Of a stretch of 64,000 nucleotides of DNA, positions 1 through 8,046 are shown one piece after another. The stretch comes from Phaeacidiphilus oryzae TH49 (GTDB lineage Bacteria; Actinomycetota; Actinomycetes; Streptomycetales; Streptomycetaceae). The stretch spans positions 4,348,055-4,412,054 of the forward strand of contig NZ_JQMQ01000005.1 of the NCBI RefSeq assembly GCF_000744815.1, in the 5' to 3' direction. A program made the position numbers and the translations under genes. Every line of letters begins with the position of its first letter. The first letter of the stretch is position 1. The notes under the pieces are model-generated. The model saw nothing but the letters and a program-made list of their open reading frames with translations. It searched no databases and was not told the DNA's origin.

Positions 1-13
1 ATACCACTGGTCC

Positions 14-34
14 TTCCAGACGGGGGGTCTGGAA
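14..34. terminator. Small perfect hairpin at left edge
   Basis: TTCCAGAC (14-21) and GTCTGGAA (27-34) form a perfect 8-bp stem with a GGGGG loop. No U-run follows, as is usual for high-GC actinobacterial terminators. It may end transcription of a gene lying left of the window. Nothing else is recognisable between 1 and about 160. Confidence 0.35.
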
Positions 35-166
35 CCGGGACGCTAACCCCGGGGTGAAGCGGTTCGCCTGGGAAGTTTCGGGGCTGGTCGTATCTGGGTG
101 GAATCGATCACGGGGTGCGCGTTAACGGCTGTGAGGGGGGCGTCCGAAGTGCCGATTGTGCGTGGG

Positions 167-182
167 TACGATCGAGCCCGTG
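167..182 (+). promoter_or_regulatory. -10 element of a probable leaderless mRNA
   Basis: TACGAT at 167-172 fits the TANNNT consensus and ends 7 nt before the GTG at 180. There is no Shine-Dalgarno sequence. This spacing is what a leaderless transcript starting at the GTG would have. No good -35 is visible. Confidence 0.4.
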
Positions 183-533
183 TCCGAGCTCATTGATTTC
201 TTCGTCGCCCTGCACATCATCGGTATCGCGGCTCTGCTGGGTGGGTTCCTCACCCAGATGAAGAGCTTCAAGTCGGGCGACGTGCGCGTCGTTCCCGCGA
301 TGCTGCATGGGGCGCTCACCATGCTGGTCACCGGCGTTCTGCTGGTCGGGTTCAACGAGATGAACCACTCCCACCCGAACATGATCAAGATCGGGATCAA
401 GATCGTTGTGCTGGTGGTGATCCTCGGGCTGATCTATGTGAACCGGAGCGAGGAGAAGCCGGGGAAGGGTGTGGTGGGAGCGATCGGCGGGTTGACGCTG
501 GTCAACATCTTCATCGCGACGCTGTGGCAGTAG
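180..533 (+). CDS. Small integral membrane protein, unknown function
   Basis: A 117-aa protein that is mostly hydrophobic, with about four predicted membrane segments: residues about 5-25 (FFVALHIIGIAALLGGFL), 40-60, 70-90 and 97-115. Short charged loops separate them, including KSFKSGD and NRSEEKPGKG. I chose the GTG at 180 because TACGAT lies 7 nt upstream; an earlier in-frame ATG at 156 would overlap that element. I recognise no catalytic motif. It resembles small conserved actinobacterial membrane proteins of unknown role. It lies alone, convergent with the acyl-CoA dehydrogenase gene across about 215 bp of repeat-like DNA. Confidence 0.7.
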   Translation: MSELIDFFVALHIIGIAALLGGFLTQMKSFKSGDVRVVPAMLHGALTMLVTGVLLVGFNEMNHSHPNMIKIGIKIVVLVVILGLIYVNRSEEKPGKGVVGAIGGLTLVNIFIATLWQ

Positions 534-575
534 CGGCGGCGGTGTGAGTCTGCGCGACGGTGCTGGACCCCTATC

Positions 576-745
576 GGGGGGTGCGGCGCCGTTTTGCTTT
601 TCCCCGTGGCCCTTCCCGCACCGGAGGGACGCGGGAGGGGCGGCAACGGGGGCGTGCGTCGGCGGGTGCGGCGCCGTAGTGGGCTGGTCGCGCAGTTCCC
701 CGCGCCCCTACTTGCGCCTGCGGCGCTGCGCCGGGGCGGTGCTGG
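576..745. repeat. Streptomyces-type intergenic repeat block
   Basis: Two copies of GGGTGCGGCGCCGT occur (near 578-591 and 664-677). The second is followed by a box reading TCGCGCAGTTCCCCGCGCCC (688-707) and a GC-rich tail CTGCGGCGCTGCGCCGGGG. Related boxes recur at 8861-8883 (inverted), 9031-9053 and, degenerate, at 27249-27291 and 40364-40433. The sequence is non-coding and sits between the convergent ends of two genes. It may act as a termination or REP-like element. Confidence 0.55.
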
Positions 746-747
746 GG

Positions 748-1920
748 TCACTCGGCGTCGAGGCCGCCGCGCTTGATCAACTGGGCGGCGATGACGTTGC
801 GTTGGATCTCGTTGGTGCCTTCGCCGACGATCATCAGGGGGGCGTCCCGGAAGTAGCGTTCCACGTCGAACTCGGTGGAGTAGCCGTAGCCGCCGTGGAT
901 GCGGACCGCGTTGAGGGCGATGGTCATCGCCGTCTCGGAGGCGAAGAGCTTCGCCATGCCGGCCTCCATGTCGACCCGCCGGCCGGCGTCCGCCTCCCGC
1001 GCCGCGTACAGGGTGAGCTGGCGGGCGGCGGTCAGGGAGGTGGCCATGTCGGCCAGGTAGTTGCCGATGGACTGGTGCTTCCAGATCGGCTTGCCGAAGG
1101 ACTCCCGCTCCTGGGAGTACGCCAGGGCGTCCTCCAGCGCGGCCTTGCCGACGCCGAGGGCTCGGGCGGCGACCTGGAGGCGGCCGGTCTCCAGGCCCTT
1201 CATCATCTGGGGGAAGCCGGCCCCCTCCGCCCCGCCGAGCACGGCGTCCGGCGCCGCCCTGTAGTCCTCGAAGGAGAGTTCGCAGCTCTCGACGCCCTTG
1301 TAGCCCAGCTTGGGGAGGTCGCGGGAGACCGTAAGACCGGGGCCGTGCTCGACCAGCAGGATGGAGATCCCCTTGTGGGCGGGGCTGGCCTCCGGGTCGG
1401 TCTTGCAGAGCAGCGCGATCAGCTGCGAGCGGCGGGAGTTGGTGATCCAGGTCTTGGAGCCGTTGACCAGGTAGGACCCGTCCTCGGCCCGGCGCGCGAC
1501 CGTGCGCATGTTCTGCAGGTCGGAGCCGCCGCCGGGCTCGGTGAGGGCCATCGTGGCGCGGATCTCGCCGGTGGCCATCCTCGGGAGGTAGCGGCGCTTC
1601 TGCTCCTCCGTACCGAAGTTGAGCAGCAGTTTGGCGACCACGGTGTGCCCGCCCATCGCGCCGGCCAGGGACATCCAGCCGCGCGCCAGCTCCTCGGTGA
1701 CCAGCACGTAGCAGGGCATGGAGACGGCGTTGCCGCCGTACTCCTCGGGGATGGCCAGGCCGTAGATGCCGAGCTGCTTCATCTTCTCGATGAGCGCCTC
1801 GGGATAGGTGTTGGCGTGTTCGAGCTCGTTGACGACCGGCTTGACGTCCTTGTTGACGAAGTCGCGAACGGTCTGGACGACGAAGCGCTCGTCCTCGCCG
1901 AGGGTGTCGAGGGTGCTCAT
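748..1920 (-). CDS. Acyl-CoA dehydrogenase
   Basis: A 390-aa FAD-dependent acyl-CoA dehydrogenase of normal family length. The order is an N-terminal helical domain, a central beta domain with ALTEPGGGSD and WITNS (FAD and substrate contacts), then a C-terminal helical domain. The C-terminal motif VGEGTNEIQ carries the expected catalytic Glu. The ATG at 1920 is preceded by AGGAG about 9 nt away. It is third in an operon with the PrpD-like and CoA-transferase genes (32-bp gap). The acyl-CoA oxidised is not evident from sequence. A dehydrogenase also occurs in the Pseudomonas itaconate locus, so a branched C5-dicarboxyl-CoA such as methylsuccinyl-CoA is possible (inference). Confidence 0.93.
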   Translation of the reverse strand: MSTLDTLGEDERFVVQTVRDFVNKDVKPVVNELEHANTYPEALIEKMKQLGIYGLAIPEEYGGNAVSMPCYVLVTEELARGWMSLAGAMGGHTVVAKLLLNFGTEEQKRRYLPRMATGEIRATMALTEPGGGSDLQNMRTVARRAEDGSYLVNGSKTWITNSRRSQLIALLCKTDPEASPAHKGISILLVEHGPGLTVSRDLPKLGYKGVESCELSFEDYRAAPDAVLGGAEGAGFPQMMKGLETGRLQVAARALGVGKAALEDALAYSQERESFGKPIWKHQSIGNYLADMATSLTAARQLTLYAAREADAGRRVDMEAGMAKLFASETAMTIALNAVRIHGGYGYSTEFDVERYFRDAPLMIVGEGTNEIQRNVIAAQLIKRGGLDAE

Positions 1921-1952
1921 TGCGGGTGGCTCCTGGAAGGGGGTGGGGGGCG

Positions 1953-3230
1953 TCAGACGGCCTTGCGGGCGCGGAGGGCGGCGATCTCCTCGGGGCCGCG
2001 GCCGAGGGAGGCGAGGATCGCGTCGGTGTGCTCGCCGGGGGACGGGACCGGGCCCATCCGGGGGCTGACCCCGGCCAGGTCGGCCGGCGGCAGCAGGGCC
2101 GGTACGGCGGCCCCGCCGGGGACGGCGACCTCCCGCCAGCGGCCGCGGCCGGAGAGGACGGGGTGGTCGAGGAACTCGGCGACGCTGTTCACGCCCGCGT
2201 TGGCGACCGCGATCCGGTCCAGCTCCTTCTGGATCTCGCTGCTGTCGGAGCGGGAGAAGCGCTCGGCGATGATCGCGTTCAGGGCCGGGCGGTTGGCCAC
2301 GCGGTCGCCCTGGGTGGCGAACCGCGGGTCGGTGGCCAGGGCCGGGTCGCCGAGGAACTCGGCGCACACGGCCGCCCACTCGCGCTCGGTCTGGATCGAG
2401 AAGAGGACGTCCTTGCCGTCGGCGGCGGTGTACGCGCCGTACGGGGCGATGGTGGCGTGCTGGGTGCCGACCCGCGGCGGCTGGGTGCCGGTGAAGCGGG
2501 TGTAGTAGGCGGGCTGGTTCATCCACTCGGCCAGCGCCTCGAAGAGCGAGACCTCGACCGGGCGGGCCCGGCCGGTGGTGGCGCGGGTGAAGAGCGCGGT
2601 GAGGATGCCGGAGTAGGCGTACATCCCGGCGGCGATGTCGGCGACCGAGACGCCGACCCGGGCCGCCTCCTCGGCGGTGCCGGTGAGCGAGACCAGGCCG
2701 GTCTGGCACTGGATCAGCAGGTCGTAGGCCTTGCGGTCGGCCCACGGGCCGTCGGTTCCGTAGCCGGAGACCGTGCAGGGGATCAGCCTCGGGTAGCGGG
2801 ACTGGAGTTCGGCCGCGCCCAGGCCGAGGCGGTCGGCCGCGCCCGGGGCCAGGTTCTGCACGAACACGTCGGCCTCGGCGAGGAGTTGGTGGAGGATCTC
2901 CTTGGCGCCGTCCTGCTTGAGGTCCAGGCTGAGCGACTCCTTGGAGCGGTTCAGCCAGACGAAGTAGGAGGAGGTGCCGTGCACCGAGGTGTCGTAGCGG
3001 CGGGCGAAGTCGCCGCCGCCGGGGCGCTCGATCTTGATGACCCTGGCCCCGAGGTCGGCGAGCTGGCGGGTGGCGAAGGGGGCGGCCACCGCCTGCTCCA
3101 GGCTGACCACGGTGATTCCGGCGAGCGGGAGGTCGTCCGGGAGGTCGTCCGGGAGGTCGTCCGGGAGGTCGTCCGGCCGGTTCTCGTCCTCGGGGCGGTT
3201 CTCCGGGAGGTCGTCGCTGTGCGCGGTCAC
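1953..3230 (-). CDS. CaiB/BaiF family (class III) CoA-transferase
   Basis: A 425-aa protein that moves CoA between an acyl-CoA donor and a free carboxylic acid. Typical features are LAGITVVSLEQAVAAPFATR, LGARVIKIERPGGGDFAR, the NRSKESLSLDLK block and a conserved Asp in KAYDLLIQCQTG. The GTG start (3230) overlaps the TGA of the upstream PrpD-like gene as GTGA, with AGGAG inside the upstream gene, so translation is probably coupled. The N-terminus carries a repeated DLPD segment, encoded by four perfect 12-bp DNA repeats, that the family does not normally have. By context it probably activates itaconate, mesaconate or a similar diacid using succinyl-CoA. CoA-transferase membership is certain; the substrate is inferred. 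Confidence 0.92.
   Translation of the reverse strand: MTAHSDDLPENRPEDENRPDDLPDDLPDDLPDDLPLAGITVVSLEQAVAAPFATRQLADLGARVIKIERPGGGDFARRYDTSVHGTSSYFVWLNRSKESLSLDLKQDGAKEILHQLLAEADVFVQNLAPGAADRLGLGAAELQSRYPRLIPCTVSGYGTDGPWADRKAYDLLIQCQTGLVSLTGTAEEAARVGVSVADIAAGMYAYSGILTALFTRATTGRARPVEVSLFEALAEWMNQPAYYTRFTGTQPPRVGTQHATIAPYGAYTAADGKDVLFSIQTEREWAAVCAEFLGDPALATDPRFATQGDRVANRPALNAIIAERFSRSDSSEIQKELDRIAVANAGVNSVAEFLDHPVLSGRGRWREVAVPGGAAVPALLPPADLAGVSPRMGPVPSPGEHTDAILASLGRGPEEIAALRARKAV
3129..3176. repeat. Four perfect 12-bp tandem repeats inside the CoA-transferase gene
   Basis: GAGGTCGTCCGG occurs four times without interruption at 3129-3140, 3141-3152, 3153-3164 and 3165-3176. Read on the minus strand it encodes a DDLP repeat at the protein N-terminus. 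The unit is a multiple of three, so copy-number change would not shift the frame. Confidence 0.9.
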
Positions 3231-4495
3231 GCCTTCTCCTCCTGAGGGAGCGTCAGCGGGTAGGTCTTGGCGAGGAGTTCGGCGCCGCCGGTCCAGTCGA
3301 TGCCGGCCAGCAGGGCGGGAACGTCGGGGCCGCAGGCGGCCAGCTTGCCGGCCAGCTCCTCGTCGGTCGGCGGGCGGCCGGGAGCGCCCGGTGGCAGGGT
3401 CATCGCGGTGTGGAGGCGCTCGCCGCCGGCCAGCTCGACCTCGATCGAGACCTCGCCCTCCAGGAGGTTCTCGGTCTCGATCGGCAGGCGCTCCTCGGCG
3501 GTCCGCTCGATCAGGGCCCGCGCCTCCGGGCGGCGGACGGAGGCGTCGGTGAAGGCGGCGAAGCCCGGGTAGTCGTCGACCAGCGCGGTGGCCACGGCGT
3601 AGGGGAGGGAGAACTTGCCCTCAAGGCCGGTGGACGGCCGGGCGTGGATCAGCGGGTGGACGGTGCCGGCCGGGGTGGTGACGGTGACCCGGGAGATCTC
3701 CCGGCCGTCCGTACGGTCCTTGAGCTCGCGGAGGGCGGCGATCGGCCGCTGCATGGCGTAGCAGCAGGGGAAGAGCTTGATGGCGAGGCCGCCGGGGACG
3801 GCGGGGCTCGCCGGAAGCGGCTCTTCCGCCTCGGGGTCGGCGCCGAGCTTGCGCAGCCAGGAGTCGAGGGCGCGTGGGTCGGCGGTCGCGCCGGCGCGGG
3901 CCAGCCGGGCCGCGCGCACGCCCGCCTCGGCGGCGAAGCCGACCTGGAGGGACTTGCCGTGGGTGCCGAAGGCCTCCTGGACTCCGCCGGCCGCGGGGAC
4001 CGCCAGGGCCATCGCGGTGGCCAGCTGCTCCGGCGTCAATCCGTAGGCCACGCCCGCCGCGACGGCCGCCGCCGGGGCGCCCGCGGTGCAGGTGATGTGC
4101 CAGCCCTCGGCGTAGTGCCGCCAGCCGAGGCGGGCGGCCAGCCGGGCGAAGACCCCGGCGCCGGCGAGGTATGCCCGGGCGCCCGCGTCCCCGCCGCCGG
4201 CGGCGAGCACGGCGGGGACGGTGACCACCGAGATGTGGGTGGTGGTGTCGGTGTGGAGGTCGTCGAAGTCGAGGACGTGCGCCATCGCGGCCCAGCGGGC
4301 GGCAGCCGGGAGTCCGGCGGCGATCGGCCGGAGGGCGTCCTCGCGGGCGGCCAGGGCCACCGCGAGGGTGTCGGTCAGCGCCCGGTCGGCGAGGGCCAGG
4401 TCGTCGGCGTCCGGCCGGTACCCGTGGGCCCAGGCGGCGAGGGTGGCGGCGACGGTCGGCCGGGGCGGGCCTGGGGTCGCGGTCGCTTCGGACAC
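3227..4495 (-). CDS. MmgE/PrpD family protein
   Basis: A 422-aa protein of the MmgE/PrpD family, which contains 2-methylcitrate dehydratases, cis-aconitate decarboxylase (IRG1/CAD) and iminodisuccinate epimerase. Visible family features are MAHVLDFDDLHTDTTTHISV, GWHITCTAG, FGTHGKSLQVGFAAEAG and IKLFPCCYAMQRPI. The start is GTG at 4495, preceded by GGAGGACCCC. Transcription probably starts near 4537 from the promoter at 4544-4572. It is the first gene of the minus-strand operon and overlaps the CoA-transferase by 4 nt. Propionate-pathway PrpC/PrpB are absent and CoA-transferase/CitE/MaoC partners are present, so a C5/C6 tricarboxylate or itaconate-related role is more likely than 2-methylcitrate dehydration. 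Confidence 0.88.
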   Translation of the reverse strand: MSEATATPGPPRPTVAATLAAWAHGYRPDADDLALADRALTDTLAVALAAREDALRPIAAGLPAAARWAAMAHVLDFDDLHTDTTTHISVVTVPAVLAAGGGDAGARAYLAGAGVFARLAARLGWRHYAEGWHITCTAGAPAAAVAAGVAYGLTPEQLATAMALAVPAAGGVQEAFGTHGKSLQVGFAAEAGVRAARLARAGATADPRALDSWLRKLGADPEAEEPLPASPAVPGGLAIKLFPCCYAMQRPIAALRELKDRTDGREISRVTVTTPAGTVHPLIHARPSTGLEGKFSLPYAVATALVDDYPGFAAFTDASVRRPEARALIERTAEERLPIETENLLEGEVSIEVELAGGERLHTAMTLPPGAPGRPPTDEELAGKLAACGPDVPALLAGIDWTGGAELLAKTYPLTLPQEEKA

Positions 4496-4543
4496 GGGGT
4501 CCTCCGTCTCACATCGTCGTGACGGCTGGCGTGGCTGCTCTGA

Positions 4544-4572
4544 TTTGTACGGCCATTTGGTCTGACTGTCAA
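4544..4572 (-). promoter_or_regulatory. Near-consensus promoter of the prpD-like/CoA-transferase/ACAD operon
   Basis: On the minus strand TTGACA (4572-4567) and TACAAA (4549-4544) are separated by exactly 17 nt, an excellent HrdB-type promoter. The predicted start near 4537 leaves a leader of about 40 nt before the GTG at 4495. The plus-strand motif TTTGTACGG (4544-4552) overlaps the -10. Confidence 0.7.
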
Positions 4573-4627
4573 TGGTGCGTCCTGAGCTGCGGATCCCTTC
4601 GCTTACGCGGTTCGGAGCGGACAACCC

Positions 4628-4679
4628 TTGACCGGCCGAGTGACTGGGCCGTACGGTGACGCCACTTTGTACGTATCAA
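4628..4679 (+). promoter_or_regulatory. Promoter of the MFS/MaoC/CitE operon with candidate operator
   Basis: TTGACC (4628-4633), an 18-nt spacer and TACGGT (4652-4657) make a plausible promoter with start near 4665. Just downstream TTTGTACGT (4666-4674) repeats the motif that overlaps the divergent -10 at 4544, followed by ATCAA. The shared TTTGTACG in both promoters suggests binding sites for the GntR regulator encoded at 8047 (inference). Confidence 0.45.
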
Positions 4680-4724
4680 TCGGCCAACTGTCCTGACCTG
4701 GTCCACACCCCGGAGGTTCGGTCG

Positions 4725-6239
4725 ATGGCGACCCCGACTCCTCTTTCCCCCGCCGCCGCCCCTGCCGCGGCGGCCACCGTCCGGGCGCGCTCCGCACTGG
4801 CGGCGCTCGGCGACTCGGCCGTCGGCGCACTGCACCGGCGGGTGCTGCTCACCGTCAGTGCGATGTTCCTCTTCGACCTCGCCGACCTGAACACCTTCGC
4901 CTACGCCGCGCCCGTGCTGCGCGACCGGCACGGCTTCACCGTCGACGACGTCGCGCTGGTCACCGCCACCGGCTTCGGCGGGATGGCGATCGGCTCGGTG
5001 ATCGGCGGCCGGCTGGCCGACCGGATCGGGCGGCGGGCCGGAATGACCGTCTCGGTGCTGCTCTTCTCGCTGGCCTCGCTGGTCAACGCACTGGTCTCGG
5101 CGCCCGGCGAGATGGCCGTCACCCGGTCCCTCACCGGTTGCGGGCTCGGCGCGATGACCGCCATCGCGATCTCCTACCTCTCCGAGGTGACGCCCACCCG
5201 GCAGCGCGGCCGCTTCCAGGCGGTGGCGCTCGGGGTGGGGCTGATCGGCATCCCGATCGTGGCCTTCGGGGCCCGCGCGGTCACCGTGGACACCCCCGGC
5301 TCCTGGCGCTGGCTGTTCGTCTTCGGCGCCCTCGGCTTCCTGCTGCTGCCGTTCCTGTGGCGGCTTCCGGAGTCGCCGCGCTGGCTGCTGGCGCGCGGGC
5401 GGGCCGAGGAGGCCGTCGAGGTGGTGCGGCGGTTCGCGCCCAGTGCCGTCGCGGCGGACACCGCGGTGGACACCGCGGCCGACATCGCGGCCGACCACGG
5501 GCCAGACCGCGGCACCGGCACCGGCACCGGCACCGCGGGCGACAGTGCGCCCGGCACCGGGTCCGACGTGGTGGCCGGCACTGCCGAGAGTGCGCCCGCC
5601 GAGGCCGTGCCGCCGCCGAAGGCGGCCTTCGGCGAGCTGTTCCGGGCCGGGCAGCTGCGCAACACCCTGGTCATCATGGTGCTCTGGGCGTTCGCGCTGA
5701 CCGGCTTCTACGGCTTCCAGTCCTGGGTGCCGACCCTCCTCGTCGACCATGGGCACGACTTCGCCAAGTCGATGACGATGTCCGCGGTGACCACCATCGG
5801 CGCCGTCCCCGGCGCCTTCCTCGCCGCCCCGTTCATCGACCGCTTCCAGCGCAAGCACCTCGCGGTGGTGCTCGGTCTGATCATCACCGCGCTGGGGATC
5901 GGCTACGGGCTGAGCGGCGGGGCGGCCGCCATCATGGTCTTCGGCGTGCTGGTCTCCGCGCTCTCCCAGTGCTTCATCGCGGTGCTCTACTCCTACACTC
6001 CCGAGTACTTCCCGACCCGGCTGCGGACCGCCGGATCGGGCCTGGCCAACGGCACCGGGCGGGCGGCCAACGTGGCGGCGCCGTTCCTCATCGCGGCCGT
6101 CTACACCGCGCCCGGGCTCGGTTACGTCGCGGTCTTCGGATTCGTGGCCGGGGTGTGGCTGGTGGCGGCGCTCGTGGTGGCCCTGCTCGGGCTGCGGACC
6201 CGGGGCAGCTCGCTGGAGGAGCTGCACGGGGAGTCCTGA
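4725..6239 (+). CDS. MFS transporter, sugar/metabolite:H+ symporter type
   Basis: A 504-aa major facilitator with 12 predicted membrane helices. The loop 2-3 signature GGRLADRIGRRAGM and the PESPRWLLARGR motif after helix 6 place it among metabolite:H+ symporters (AAHS/sugar-porter type). The central cytoplasmic loop is enlarged by a low-complexity Ala/Thr/Asp/Gly insert (about residues 240-295, GTGTGTAGD and similar). The ATG at 4725 follows GGAGG by 8 nt. It heads the plus-strand operon and is the obvious uptake system for the acid degraded by the neighbouring enzymes. In the comparable Pseudomonas locus a TRAP transporter does this job. Confidence 0.88.
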   Translation: MATPTPLSPAAAPAAAATVRARSALAALGDSAVGALHRRVLLTVSAMFLFDLADLNTFAYAAPVLRDRHGFTVDDVALVTATGFGGMAIGSVIGGRLADRIGRRAGMTVSVLLFSLASLVNALVSAPGEMAVTRSLTGCGLGAMTAIAISYLSEVTPTRQRGRFQAVALGVGLIGIPIVAFGARAVTVDTPGSWRWLFVFGALGFLLLPFLWRLPESPRWLLARGRAEEAVEVVRRFAPSAVAADTAVDTAADIAADHGPDRGTGTGTGTAGDSAPGTGSDVVAGTAESAPAEAVPPPKAAFGELFRAGQLRNTLVIMVLWAFALTGFYGFQSWVPTLLVDHGHDFAKSMTMSAVTTIGAVPGAFLAAPFIDRFQRKHLAVVLGLIITALGIGYGLSGGAAAIMVFGVLVSALSQCFIAVLYSYTPEYFPTRLRTAGSGLANGTGRAANVAAPFLIAAVYTAPGLGYVAVFGFVAGVWLVAALVVALLGLRTRGSSLEELHGES

Positions 6240-6292
6240 ACCGGGCCCCGGTGCTTCGGACGGCAACTGATCGACTCTGCGGAGGTGCGTGA

Positions 6293-7177
6293 ATGATGAG
6301 CGGTGACCCGGCCGAGCTGATGCGGAAGGTCGAACGGGACTGGCACCCGGGCGAGACGACCGAGCGGGACGCCATGGCGGCCGCCCCGGTCGCCGGCCTC
6401 TCCGCGGTCTACGACCTGGCGGAGCCGGTCGCCCGGGAGGGGGATCCGCTGCCCCTGCTCTGGCACTGGCTCTACTTCCTGGAGTGGCCGCGGCAGAGCG
6501 CCCTCGGCGAGGACGGCCACCCCGCCGCCGGGCACTTCCTGCCGCCTCTGCCGCAGCGCCGCCGGATGTTCGCGGGCGGCAGGCTGCGGATCGAGTCGCC
6601 GCTGATCATCGGCCGAGAGGCGGTCAGGACCAGCCGGCTGGGGCCGGTCAGGGCCAAGCGGGGACGCAGCGGCGACATCCTCTTCGTCACCGTGGTCAGC
6701 GAGTTCGCCCAGGGCGGCGAGGTCCGGGTGGTCGAGGAGCAGGACATCGTCTACCGGATCGGCGACGGGCGTCCCCCGGTGGCCGGCCCCGACCTCGATC
6801 TGACGAGCCGTCCGAAGGCGGACGAGGAGTGGCAGTTGGCGCTGCGGCCGGGCGCGGAGGAGCTGTTCAGGGTCAGCGCGCTGACCGCGAACACCCATCG
6901 GATCCACTACGACCAGCCGTACGTCACCGGGGTCGAGGGCTACCCCGGGCTCGTCGTCCACGGGCCGCTGCTCGCCCTCACCATGCTGGAGCTGTGCCGG
7001 CGCGAGGCCCCCGGGCGTCCGCTGCGCAGCTACGCGTACCGGCTGCGCAAGCCGGTCTTCGCCGGCGAGCACCTGCTGGCCTGCGGTGAGCCGGCCGGGG
7101 ACGGCAGCGGGGCGCGGCTGCGCGTCGCCACCGTACGGGACGGCGAGCACGCGACCGGCGAGGCGGTGTTCGGATGA
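6293..7177 (+). CDS. MaoC/FAS1-like hotdog hydratase, probable itaconyl- or mesaconyl-CoA hydratase
   Basis: A 294-aa double-hotdog protein. The N-terminal half is the FAS1-like dehydratase type (about residues 10-150, including LWHWLYFLEWPRQ and HFLPPLPQRRRMFAGG). The C-terminal half has the hydratase-2 pattern NTHRIHYDQPYV followed by GYPGLVVHGPL, with the Asp/His pair expected for CoA-ester hydration. The long N-terminal Trp-rich motif is typical of mesaconyl-C4-CoA and itaconyl-CoA hydratases. GGAGG at 6281 precedes the ATG at 6293 (a second ATG at 6296 is also possible). It overlaps citE by ATGA. Expected reaction (inference): itaconyl- or mesaconyl-CoA plus water to citramalyl-CoA. Confidence 0.85.
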   Translation: MMSGDPAELMRKVERDWHPGETTERDAMAAAPVAGLSAVYDLAEPVAREGDPLPLLWHWLYFLEWPRQSALGEDGHPAAGHFLPPLPQRRRMFAGGRLRIESPLIIGREAVRTSRLGPVRAKRGRSGDILFVTVVSEFAQGGEVRVVEEQDIVYRIGDGRPPVAGPDLDLTSRPKADEEWQLALRPGAEELFRVSALTANTHRIHYDQPYVTGVEGYPGLVVHGPLLALTMLELCRREAPGRPLRSYAYRLRKPVFAGEHLLACGEPAGDGSGARLRVATVRDGEHATGEAVFG

Positions 7178-8007
7178 GCGGGGACGGGGGCCTGGCCGAG
7201 GCCCGGGCGCTGCTGTTCGTGCCGGGGGCGCGGGCCGATCGCTTCGACAGGGCGGTGGCCGCGGTGGCCGCCGCGGCCGGCCGGCGGGCCATGGTGGTGG
7301 TCGACCTGGAGGACGCGGTCGCCCCCGGGGAGAAGGAGGCGGCCCGGGACGCCGTGGACGGCTGGCTGGGGCGCGGCAACCGCGCGGTCGTACGGATCAA
7401 CGGCGCCGGGACGCCGTGGTTCGCGGACGACCTCGCGCTGGTGGTCGGCCGCGGCTGCCCGGTGATGCTGCCCAAGGCGGCGGACCCGGCGGTGCCGGAG
7501 GAGATCGTCCGCAGGACCGGCGGGCGGTCCGCGGTGCTCGCCCTGGTCGAGACGGCCGAGGGGGTCGAGGGGGCCTCGGCGCTGGCCCGGGCCGCCGGGG
7601 TGGCGCGGCTGGCCTTCGGCAACGTGGACCTCTCCACGGAGCTCGGGGTGGACGCGGCCGACGCGGAGGCGCTGCGGTACGCCCGCTCGCGGGTGGTGCT
7701 GGCCTCGGCGGCCGCCGGGCGCCCCGGGCCGGTCGACGGGGTCACCACGGATCTCGGGGACGAGGCCGCGCTGCGGGCCGACGCGCGGGAGGGGCGGCGG
7801 CTCGGCTTCACCGCGAAGCTGTGCCTCCATCCGCGCCAGCTGGGCCCGGTCGTGGAGGAGTTCGGGCCGGCGGAGCGGGAGCTGGAGTGGGCCCGGCGGG
7901 TGCTGGCGGCGGCGCCGACCGGCACCGAGCTGACGGTGGTCGACGGCAAGATGGTGGACCGGCCGGTCTGGGAACGCGCCCGGCGGCTGATCGCGTCGGT
8001 AGACTGA
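7174..8007 (+). CDS. CitE/HpcH-type CoA ester lyase, probable (S)-citramalyl-CoA lyase
   Basis: A 277-aa TIM-barrel lyase with ALLFVPGARADRF at the N-terminus, the Mg2+-binding DLEDAV, a substrate-binding Arg in VVRING, the ETAEG glutamate and FGNVDLS. It is the length of single-subunit CitE-like enzymes, and no citD or citF lies nearby, so it is not citrate lyase. Its start overlaps the MaoC gene as ATGA, so it is translationally coupled to the hydratase that would feed it. Likely reaction: citramalyl-CoA to acetyl-CoA plus pyruvate. A malyl-CoA or HMG-CoA substrate cannot be excluded from sequence. Confidence 0.87.
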   Translation: MSGDGGLAEARALLFVPGARADRFDRAVAAVAAAAGRRAMVVVDLEDAVAPGEKEAARDAVDGWLGRGNRAVVRINGAGTPWFADDLALVVGRGCPVMLPKAADPAVPEEIVRRTGGRSAVLALVETAEGVEGASALARAAGVARLAFGNVDLSTELGVDAADAEALRYARSRVVLASAAAGRPGPVDGVTTDLGDEAALRADAREGRRLGFTAKLCLHPRQLGPVVEEFGPAERELEWARRVLAAAPTGTELTVVDGKMVDRPVWERARRLIASVD

Positions 8008-8046
8008 CCGCCTTCCGGAAGAGGGTCCTGCGATCGAGGAAGTGGT

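Noticed and set aside
544-2505. A 653-codon open frame on the plus strand opposite the acyl-CoA dehydrogenase
   Set aside because: Shadow frame caused by high GC. The minus strand encodes clear enzymes with motifs, and the plus-strand product is low-complexity.
4497-4624. Extended N-terminus of the MmgE/PrpD protein from 4624
   Set aside because: It would run through the promoter TTGACA-N17-TACAAA and has non-family composition. GTG 4495 has a strong ribosome site.
7174-8007. Citrate lyase beta subunit
   Set aside because: No citD, citF or citC nearby. The stand-alone CitE-like length and neighbours indicate a CoA-ester lyase.
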